Positions 57,889-64,000 of a stretch of DNA of 64,000 bases are shown piece by piece (the stretch's first letter is position 1; each line of letters opens with the position of its first letter). Source of the stretch: G016234445 sp964438865 (GTDB taxonomy: Bacteria > Chloroflexota > Dehalococcoidia > Tepidiformales > Tepidiformaceae). The position numbers were made by a program, and so were the translations under genes. The stretch is taken from assembly GCA_964438865.1 (NCBI GenBank), contig CAYTMI010000003.1, forward strand, positions 62,001 through 126,000. The letters run 5' to 3'. The notes below the pieces were generated by a model, which ran no database searches, was not told the DNA's origin, and saw only the letters and a list, made by a program, of their open reading frames with translations.

Positions 57889-59229
57889 ATGACCGAACCT
57901 GTCCGGACCATCATCCTTGGCGCTGCGGGCCGCGACTTCCACAACTTCAACACCGTCTACCGGCACGACCCGATGACCCGGGTGGTCGCCTTCACGGCTG
58001 CCCAGATCCCCGGCATCGCCCATCGGCGCTATCCGCCTTCGCTCGCGGGACCCCTCTACCCGGGCGGGATCGCGATCGAGGACGAGGGGGACCTCGAAGC
58101 CGTCTGCCAGCGCGAAAAGGTGGAGCGCGCGGTCTTCGCCTACAGCGACGTGAGCCACGAAGAGGTCATGCACCTCGCCTCCCGCGTCCTCGCCACGGGC
58201 GCCAACTTCGAACTGCTCGGGCCGGACCGGACGATGCTCCAGGCGCGGGTTCCCGTGATCGCCGTCACCGCCGCGCGGACCGGCTCCGGAAAATCGCCGC
58301 TCTCGCGATGGCTTGCGCGGAGGCTTCGCGACCGCGGCATCCGCGTCGCGGTCGTGCGCCACCCGATGCCCTACGGCGACCTGGAGCAACAGCGGGTGCA
58401 GCGGTTCGCCTCCGCCGCCGACCTCGACGCCTCGGACTGCACCGCGGAGGAGCGCGAGGAGTACGAGCCCCACATCGCCGCCGGGGCCGTGGTCTGGGCC
58501 GGCGTGGACTACGCGGACGTGCTGGAAGCGGCCCAGCGAGAGGCCAGCGTCATCGTCTGGGATGGCGGCAACAACGACTTCCCGTTCTTTCGTCCCGACC
58601 TCCACATCGCCGTCGCCGACGCGCTGCGTCCCGGCCAGGCGAACCGCTACCACCCCGGCGAGACGGTGCTCCGGATGGCCGACGTGGTGGTGGTGACGAA
58701 GGTGGATGCGGCCGCGCCAGGCGACGTGGCCGTGGTCGAAGCCGAAGTCCGCGCGCTCAACCCGCGGGCGCCGCTGGCACGCGCATCCCTCCCCGTCAGT
58801 CTCGACGACCCGGGGGCAGTCCGCGGCCGGCGGGTGCTGGTGGTCGAAGACGGCCCGACGACCACCCACGGGGGGATGCCCTTCGGGGCCGGTTACGTCG
58901 CCGCCCGGGCAGCCGGCGCCGCCGAAATCGTCGACCCGCGGAAGTCCGCCACCGGGACCGTGCGGGCGTTGTTCGCGAAGTATCCCCACATCGGGCCGGT
59001 GCTCCCGGCCGCAGGCTATAGCGCCGAAGAAATCGCGAGCCTGCGGGACACGATCAACGCCTCCGAAGCGGACGTGGTTGTCGCCGGGAGCCCCATCGAC
59101 CTCGCGGCGCTCACTGGCGTGACGAAGCCGGTGGTCCGCGCCCGCTACGGCTTCGAAGAACGGGGCGAACCAGTGCTCGCGAAGATCGTCGGCGACTTCA
59201 TCGCGCGGCATTTCCCGGGGCCGGCCTGA
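57889..59229 (+). CDS. cyclic 2,3-diphosphoglycerate synthetase-like P-loop GTPase
   Basis: 446 aa from ATG 57889 (GGAGG 8 bases upstream). The N-terminal Rossmann-like domain 'IILGAAGRDFHNFNTVYRHD' and the P-loop 'VTAARTGSGKSPLSRWLARR' are features of the cyclic-2,3-DPG synthetase family found in archaea and many bacteria. 'VVVVTKVDAA' resembles the guanine-specificity TKxD motif. Bacterial members' role is largely uncharacterised. It stands outside the Etf operon by about 115 bases. Confidence 0.82.
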   Translation: MTEPVRTIILGAAGRDFHNFNTVYRHDPMTRVVAFTAAQIPGIAHRRYPPSLAGPLYPGGIAIEDEGDLEAVCQREKVERAVFAYSDVSHEEVMHLASRVLATGANFELLGPDRTMLQARVPVIAVTAARTGSGKSPLSRWLARRLRDRGIRVAVVRHPMPYGDLEQQRVQRFASAADLDASDCTAEEREEYEPHIAAGAVVWAGVDYADVLEAAQREASVIVWDGGNNDFPFFRPDLHIAVADALRPGQANRYHPGETVLRMADVVVVTKVDAAAPGDVAVVEAEVRALNPRAPLARASLPVSLDDPGAVRGRRVLVVEDGPTTTHGGMPFGAGYVAARAAGAAEIVDPRKSATGTVRALFAKYPHIGPVLPAAGYSAEEIASLRDTINASEADVVVAGSPIDLAALTGVTKPVVRARYGFEERGEPVLAKIVGDFIARHFPGPA

Positions 59230-59294
59230 GCCCTGGCCGCTGTTCAGGCGCCGCACTTTGCGGTAGCTTCGCGGGGCAAGTACAGGAGGGACGC

Positions 59295-59843
59295 ATGGCT
59301 GCGAACACGGCGCTCACAAAGAACCTCGTCTTCTGGCACTGGTACCCGCAACTGCTCGTGAAAGACCTCACCCCGGCACAGCTTCGCTGGCAGCCGGAGG
59401 GGCACGACACATCCATCGTCTTCACCATCTGGCACGCCTACCGGGCCGCCGACGAACTCTGCCACGGGATGGTAATGGGCCGGCCGAGCGTCTTCGTCAG
59501 CCAGGACTGGGCGGCCCGCCTGCCGGTCACCGAAACGGGGCAGACGCCCTTCGGCAACGGCCTCTCGCGGGAACAGATCGGCCGGATCACGCTCGACATT
59601 GGCGAACTCTGCGCCTACGCCGCCGCCGTGGGCGACAGCATCGTCAGCTACCTCGGTTCGCTGACGGACGCGGAGGCCGCCGAAGAGGTCGCGCTGCCGT
59701 TCTTCACCGGTGTCTACCCGGGGGTGGACCACCTTTCGAAGGTCGAGACGATCGCCTTCTTCGCGATCGGGCACACGGCCGAGCACCTCGGCGAACTCCA
59801 GTTCCTCCGTGGGCTCATGGGCCTGAAGGGGGCGCCGCTCTAG
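59295..59843 (+). CDS. DinB-like metal-binding helical protein
   Basis: 182 aa. 'LRWQPEGHDTSIVFTIWHAY' and 'FAIGHTAEHLGELQFLRG' place histidines where the DinB/YfiT fold binds a metal with a three-His set. Ribosome site AGGAGG precedes the ATG. DinB proteins often act in thiol-dependent transferase or detoxification reactions. Single gene. Confidence 0.82.
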   Translation: MAANTALTKNLVFWHWYPQLLVKDLTPAQLRWQPEGHDTSIVFTIWHAYRAADELCHGMVMGRPSVFVSQDWAARLPVTETGQTPFGNGLSREQIGRITLDIGELCAYAAAVGDSIVSYLGSLTDAEAAEEVALPFFTGVYPGVDHLSKVETIAFFAIGHTAEHLGELQFLRGLMGLKGAPL

Positions 59844-59871
59844 GTTCGGCGGCAACGGGCCGAGCGTGGGG

Positions 59872-60360
59872 TCAGTCGGATCCCGAGGCGTCGTCTGCCT
59901 GGAGGTCCGCCAGCCGCCGCGCCCGGCCGGCTTCGACGAACTGGCTGAAGGCGGCGGCAAGCTTATCGAGGTCCCCGTCCGGGAGCGACTGCATCAGGTT
60001 GCTCACGTAGTCCCAGAGTTCCGTCCGCAGGTGGGAGACCGCCGTCCGGCCGGGTTCTTCCAGCAGGATCCGGATCGCCCGGCGGTCGTTGGGCGCAACT
60101 TCGCGGCGAAGGAAGCCGCCACGTTCAAGGCGTTCGAGGAGGGCCGAAACCGACGGCCGCGTCACCAGGAGCCGATCCGAGAGGGCGGCGTTGCTCAAAC
60201 CGTCCTCTTCATAGAGGAACGAGAGCAGCCGGAGCTGCGTCACCGTCAGTCCCTCGGCGTCCCAGATCCGGAGCCGCATGGGGTCGAGCAGCGCGCTCGC
60301 CGAGAAGAACGCCCGGATTGCTGCCGTCAGCGCCGGTCTTGTCTCCCACTCTGGTGCCAT
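59872..60360 (-). CDS. MarR-family regulator
   Basis: 162 aa. Winged-helix segment 'GLTVTQLRLLSFLYEEDGLS' and 'LSDRLLVTRPSVSALLERLE' with wing 'GFLRREVAPNDRRAIRILL' is diagnostic for MarR. It may regulate the adjacent LLM-class oxidoreductase gene, read in the same direction and located upstream. No clear operator was found. Confidence 0.9.
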   Translation of the reverse strand: MAPEWETRPALTAAIRAFFSASALLDPMRLRIWDAEGLTVTQLRLLSFLYEEDGLSNAALSDRLLVTRPSVSALLERLERGGFLRREVAPNDRRAIRILLEEPGRTAVSHLRTELWDYVSNLMQSLPDGDLDKLAAAFSQFVEAGRARRLADLQADDASGSD

Positions 60361-60400
60361 TGCCGCTCCTGACCGCCGGCCCGGGGGCCGCTCGCGTACT

Positions 60401-61423
60401 CTACGCCTTCAGTTCCCGGATGATAGTACGGACCGCTTCCTGCTCTTCCGGCGTGCGGGCGCTGGCGCCGAAGCCCACGCGGTCACACACGCCCGTGTAC
60501 CGGGCCTTCATCTCGGAGGCCACCTTGTCGTAGGGGGCGCAGACGGCGAACTCTTTCACCATCTCGTCCGGGATGACGGCGGGCATCTCGTCCCATTTGC
60601 CCTGCAGGCTCATTTCGTGGAGCCGGGCAGTGGTGTCGCCCCAACCGTGGTGGTCGAACACGTTCTGGTAGGTGCGGGTCGAGCCGTAGAAGCTGAGCTG
60701 GCGCTTCACGTCGGCGACCGAGCGTTCGACCGCTGCCCAGTCCTTGCCGGTCGCCAGAAAGCCGCCGCCGCAGACTTCGAAATCCTCGCGCTTGCGGCCG
60801 CTCTTTTCGAGGCCCTTCATCACCTGCGGCAGGATGACGTCCTTCGTGTACTTCATGGTGTTGAAGCCGTGGAGCTTGATGCCGTCGCAGACTTCGCCCG
60901 CGACCCGCGCGTTATGTTCGTTCACGGCGGCGATGTGGACCCTCGGGCGCGGATAGTCGATGGGGCCGGGATTGAAGTTCGGCGTCATCAGCGTGAAGGA
61001 GTAATGCTGGCCGACGTAGTCGAGCTTGCCGCCGGTCTGGAAGCTCTCCCAGATCGCCTTGAGCGACTCGACGTACTCCCTGATCCGCGGCGCCGGTGGC
61101 GTCCACGGCACGCTGAAGCGGCGCTGGTTGTGGCCTTTGACCTGGGTGCCGAGCCCGAGCGTGAAGCGGCCCTTGCTGTAGCGCTGGAGGTCCCAGGCGA
61201 TCATCGCCGTGACCATGGGGCTGCGGGGGAAGGCGATCGCGACCGAGGTGCCGATGCCGATGCGCTCGGTGTGTTCGGCCGCGAGGACAAGCGGGAGAAA
61301 GCTGTCGTGCGCCGTCTCCGCCGTGTTGATGCTGTCGTAGCCCATCTCTTCGGCGTGGCGGGCGGCAGAGCCGGCTTCTTCGAGCCTCGCCGCAATCAGC
61401 CCCGTTTCCACTTTGAAGGCCAT
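60401..61423 (-). CDS. LLM-class (F420/flavin) luciferase-like oxidoreductase
   Basis: 340 aa from ATG 61423 (GGGGA upstream); a longer in-frame start would add about 79 unrelated residues. TIM-barrel motifs: 'AARHAEEMGYDSINTAE', 'RIGIGTSVAIAFPRSP' and 'GRFTLGLGTQVKGHNQRRF', the F420-dependent LLM signature. It oxidises or reduces an unknown substrate with F420H2 or FMN. It is 40 bases before the MarR gene on the same strand. Confidence 0.88.
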   Translation of the reverse strand: MAFKVETGLIAARLEEAGSAARHAEEMGYDSINTAETAHDSFLPLVLAAEHTERIGIGTSVAIAFPRSPMVTAMIAWDLQRYSKGRFTLGLGTQVKGHNQRRFSVPWTPPAPRIREYVESLKAIWESFQTGGKLDYVGQHYSFTLMTPNFNPGPIDYPRPRVHIAAVNEHNARVAGEVCDGIKLHGFNTMKYTKDVILPQVMKGLEKSGRKREDFEVCGGGFLATGKDWAAVERSVADVKRQLSFYGSTRTYQNVFDHHGWGDTTARLHEMSLQGKWDEMPAVIPDEMVKEFAVCAPYDKVASEMKARYTGVCDRVGFGASARTPEEQEAVRTIIRELKA

Positions 61424-61504
61424 GGTGGCGTCCCCTTTCACGAGCGTGATGCAGTGGTGGGATTCTGGCAGGGGTGATGCGGGGTGGCAACCGGCACGGC
61501 GGGG

Positions 61505-62092
61505 CAGCAATGGGCTGACTCTCTGGTAGAGTTCGCCGCGGAGGCGCCTGAGTGACATCCTTTCGTGTTGCCGGCGCCGCGGCTGTCCTTTTGTGTTTGG
61601 TGGGGGCCGCATGTTCCGGCGGGGCGAAGCCCATCCCAACCCCGACTCCCACGCTGCCAACTTCGACGGTTCAAGCTCCGGCTCCTGTCGGCACAGTCAC
61701 CGACCGTCTGGTCGGAGACCAGTGCAAACTGGGCGACCCCGATCGGCGGCAAGGCGTGGTCATCGCGCTGGGCCGAAATCCCTTCTGCGCGGTTTGGAAT
61801 GACGTTTCCGACAGGGAAGACGGCTACCGAATCAAGTTGCGTTACATCCCCGGCGAGGAAGTGTTCATCTTCGACGTCGGGCCAAACATCACCGAGGTGG
61901 TCTTCCCAGATGAAGCGCTGCCCGGGCTGGATCGGCCCGAGTTCTGTGACCGGCGGGAATGGGTGGAGGTTTCGCTCTCGGTCCGGCGCGGCCCCGACCT
62001 GACTTTCGTGGATGCATTCATGACCAATCTTCGCTGTCGCCCGGGACCCTGAGCCCCCACCAACGAAACCGCCGCCCTCCCCACCACCTCCT
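61505..62092 (+). repeat. 588-base tandem repeat, first copy
   Basis: It carries a whole lipoprotein gene plus its upstream region and is repeated at 62093 with the same 588-base period. Both the promoter-like 'GACTCTCTGGTAGAGTTCG' and the coding parts are conserved. Confidence 0.8.
61552..62052 (+). CDS. small lipoprotein of unknown function (tandem copy 1)
   Basis: 166 aa, start GTG 61552. Lipoprotein signal 'MTSFRVAGAAAVLLCLVGA' with cleavage before the Cys in GAACSGG, then a Pro/Thr linker and a small beta-rich domain with Cys pairs ('DQCKLGD', 'NPFCAVW', 'EFCDRR', 'NLRCRPG') likely forming disulfides. It should sit on the outer face of the membrane. No known family. Confidence 0.78.
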   Translation: MTSFRVAGAAAVLLCLVGAACSGGAKPIPTPTPTLPTSTVQAPAPVGTVTDRLVGDQCKLGDPDRRQGVVIALGRNPFCAVWNDVSDREDGYRIKLRYIPGEEVFIFDVGPNITEVVFPDEALPGLDRPEFCDRREWVEVSLSVRRGPDLTFVDAFMTNLRCRPGP

Positions 62093-62680
62093 CAGCAATA
62101 GGCTGACTCTCTGGTAGAGTTCGCCGCGGAGGCGCCTGGGTGACATCTATTCGCGTTGCCGGAGCCGCGGCTGTCCTTTTGTGTTTGGTGGGGGCCGCAT
62201 GTTCCGGCGGGTCGAAGCCCATCCCAACCGTGACTCCGACGCTGCCAACTTCGACTGTTCAAGCTCCGGCTCCTGTCGGCACAGTCACCGACCGTCTGGT
62301 CGGGGACAAGTGCAAACCAGCCTCCCCAGATCGGTGGGAAGGGGTCGTCATTGCGCTGGGCCGAAACCCCTCCTGCGTGGTTTGGAATGACGTTTCCGAC
62401 AGGGAAGACGGCTACCGAATCAAGTTGCGTTACATGCCCGGCGAGGAAGTGTTCATCTTCGACGTCGGGGCAAACATCACCGAGCTGCTTCTGCCCGGCG
62501 AGGCGCTGCCCGGGCTGGATCGGCCAGAGTTCTGTGACCGGCGGGAATGGGTGGAGGTTTCGTTCTCGGTCCGGCGCGGCCCCGACCTGACTCTCGTGGA
62601 TGGGTTCATGGCCAATCTTCGCTGTCGCCCGGGACCTTGAGCCCGCGCCAACGACACTCCTCCCTCCCCACCATCTGCTT
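62093..62680 (+). repeat. 588-base tandem repeat, second copy
   Basis: Second copy of the unit at 61505. A further degenerate start (62681-62713, containing CTAGAGTTCGCCGG) lies directly upstream of the LLM gene at 62734, so the same promoter-like sequence seems to head three genes. Confidence 0.75.
62140..62640 (+). CDS. small lipoprotein of unknown function (tandem copy 2)
   Basis: 166 aa, start GTG 62140, about 85 percent identical by eye to copy 1. Same signal and same four Cys sites. Differences are concentrated in 'DKCKPASPDRWEG' and 'TELLLPGEALPG'. Most differences are substitutions that keep the frame, so both copies appear to be under selection. Confidence 0.78.
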   Translation: MTSIRVAGAAAVLLCLVGAACSGGSKPIPTVTPTLPTSTVQAPAPVGTVTDRLVGDKCKPASPDRWEGVVIALGRNPSCVVWNDVSDREDGYRIKLRYMPGEEVFIFDVGANITELLLPGEALPGLDRPEFCDRREWVEVSFSVRRGPDLTLVDGFMANLRCRPGP

Positions 62681-62733
62681 AGCAACGGGCTAACTTTCTG
62701 CTAGAGTTCGCCGGCCATGAGAGGAGGCTCCGA

Positions 62734-64000
62734 ATGAAGTTCGGCATTTTCTATGAACACCAGATCCCCCGGCCCTGGGCCGAAGGCGCAGAGCTCAAGC
62801 TCTTCCAGGACGCCCTCGACCAGGTCGAACTCGCCGACAAGCTCGGCATCGACCATGCCTGGGAGGTCGAACACCACTTCCTCGAGGAGTACTCCCACTC
62901 CTCCGCGCCCGAGGTCTTCCTGGCGGCGGCGTCGCAACGGACGAAGAACATCCGCCTGGGCCACGGCATCGTCCTCATGCCACCCAACTACAACCACCCG
63001 GCGCGCATCGCCGAACGGCTCGCCACCCTCGACCTCGTCTCCAACGGCCGGGTCGACTGGGGCACGGGCGAATCCGCTTCGCGGGCAGAACTCGAAGGCT
63101 TCGGCATCGACCCGGCTGAACGGCGGGCGATGTGGCGCGAGACCACCGAGCAGGTCGCGAACATGCTGGCGATGGACCCCTACCCGGGTTTCCAGGGCAA
63201 GTACTTCTCGATGCCGGTCCGCAACATCGTCCCGAAGCCGGTGCAGCGCCCTCACCCCCCGATCTGGGTGGCGTGTTCGAACCGCGACACCATCCACCTC
63301 GCCGCCCAACTGGGTATCGGCGCGCTCACCTTCGCCTTTATCGACCCGGAGGAGGCGAAGCACTGGGTGACCGATTACTACGAGACGTTCAAGCGCGAAT
63401 GCGTGCCGATCGGCCACACGGTGAACCCGAACATCGCCATGGTCTCGTCGTTTTCCTGCCACCGGGACGAACAGGAAGCGATCCGGCGCGGCACCGACGG
63501 CTTCCGGTTCTTCCAGTTCGCCCTCGGGCACCACTACAACTTCGGCCAGCACAAGCCCGGCCGGTCGAACATCTGGGAGCAGTACGTCACCGTGCGCGAC
63601 CAGCTCGGTTTCGAGGCACTCGGCGGCGGCGCCGGCGGCATCGGCACTCCCGCCCAGTTGCGCGAGCATGTCCGCAAGTTCGCCGACGCGGGCGTGGACC
63701 AGGCCGTCTTCATCCAGCAGGGCGGCAACAACAAGCACGAAGACATCTGCGAAGACCTCGAACTTTTCGCCACCGACGTCATGCCCGAGTTCAAGGAGAA
63801 GGAAACCGAGCGGCTGGCCCGCAAGGCGGACGAACTCGCGCCCTACGTCGAGGCCGCGTTCAAGCGGAAGCAGTGGATGAAGGAACTCACAGACGACGAG
63901 ATCCCGGCGTTCCCGGCCTACGGCTTCGACATCGCGGAGGTCGACCTCGCCAGCCTGCCCGAGGCCCAGCAGCGGCGCGCCCTGGCCATGCGGCGGATGC
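62734..64000 (+). CDS. LLM-class flavin monooxygenase, cut by the window end
   Basis: 422 codons are visible with no stop before 64000, starting ATG 62734 behind GAGGAGG. Luciferase-like motifs: 'MKFGIFYEHQIPRPW', 'HAWEVEHHFLEEYSHSSAPE', 'RLGHGIVLMPPNYNHPARIA' and 'GRVDWGTGESASRAELEGFG'. It resembles bacterial-luciferase-type FMN monooxygenases with the substrate pocket Glu/His pair. The gene is unrelated in detail to the LLM enzyme at 60401. Confidence 0.88.
   Translation, partial: MKFGIFYEHQIPRPWAEGAELKLFQDALDQVELADKLGIDHAWEVEHHFLEEYSHSSAPEVFLAAASQRTKNIRLGHGIVLMPPNYNHPARIAERLATLDLVSNGRVDWGTGESASRAELEGFGIDPAERRAMWRETTEQVANMLAMDPYPGFQGKYFSMPVRNIVPKPVQRPHPPIWVACSNRDTIHLAAQLGIGALTFAFIDPEEAKHWVTDYYETFKRECVPIGHTVNPNIAMVSSFSCHRDEQEAIRRGTDGFRFFQFALGHHYNFGQHKPGRSNIWEQYVTVRDQLGFEALGGGAGGIGTPAQLREHVRKFADAGVDQAVFIQQGGNNKHEDICEDLELFATDVMPEFKEKETERLARKADELAPYVEAAFKRKQWMKELTDDEIPAFPAYGFDIAEVDLASLPEAQQRRALAMRRM

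Overview
The window is a high-GC bacterial chromosome segment. The gene content suggests a member of the Chloroflexota, probably near the Dehalococcoidia or Tepidiformales: type II molybdoenzymes, blue-copper proteins, a cyclic-2,3-diphosphoglycerate-synthetase-like GTPase, luciferase-like flavin/F420 oxidoreductases, CaiB/acyl-CoA modules and an Hdr/Etf module. This placement is inferred from gene content alone. Nearly every gene sits in a tight operon with 1-14 base overlaps.

Region 1 (1-17.25 kb, minus strand) is a large molybdoenzyme locus. A CRP/FNR-type regulator is followed by four tandem, full-length, paralogous NarG-type (type II DMSO reductase family) catalytic subunits. These share a single beta (Fe-S), a single gamma (heme-domain) and a single chaperone gene. 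Downstream are a nitroreductase-like protein and two CopD-like four-helix membrane proteins. None of the catalytic subunits has a Tat signal, so the complexes look cytoplasmic. CRP-like palindromes (TATGA-N6-TCATA type) precede three of the four catalytic genes and the regulator gene.

Region 2 (17.4-27.8 kb) is bounded by a 41-bp direct repeat of the 5' half of tRNA-Gly(TCC): a truncated copy at 17391 and an intact tRNA at 27726. It carries a copper/cell-surface set: a lipoprotein cupredoxin, a six-domain cupredoxin with a membrane anchor, a NarL-type two-component system, two secreted cupredoxin-WxL proteins, a DUF916-like membrane-anchored protein and a small lipoprotein. GCGACC-type palindromes with 7-2-7 geometry lie in the promoters of the copper genes.

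Region 3 (27.8-36.9 kb) has a rhodanese lipoprotein facing an operon for a second, exported molybdoenzyme. This comprises MobB, a Tat-dependent NxrA-like catalytic subunit, a 90-residue protein, an NxrB/NarH-like beta subunit, a TorD-like chaperone, a membrane-anchored heme gamma subunit and a polytopic membrane protein.

Region 4 (36.9-46.9 kb) is an acyl-CoA degradation operon: CoA ligase, three enoyl-CoA hydratases, acyl-CoA dehydrogenase, citrate synthase/citryl-CoA lyase-like protein, alcohol dehydrogenase, nitronate monooxygenase and CaiB CoA-transferase. It is divergent from a TetR repressor gene, with clear promoters and overlapping operators.

Region 5 (47.1-57.8 kb) combines a PAS-LuxR regulator, a BldC-like regulator, ferredoxin, a 2-oxoacid:ferredoxin oxidoreductase, a giant HdrA-HdrA-MvhD fusion, an HdrC-HdrB fusion interrupted by an in-frame TGA, and EtfAB. 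This looks like an electron-confurcating or bifurcating Kor-Hdr-Etf module. Region 6 (57.9-64 kb) holds a GTPase, a DinB-like protein, a MarR regulator, two luciferase-like monooxygenases (the last one cut by the window end) and a 588-bp tandem duplication of a small lipoprotein gene.
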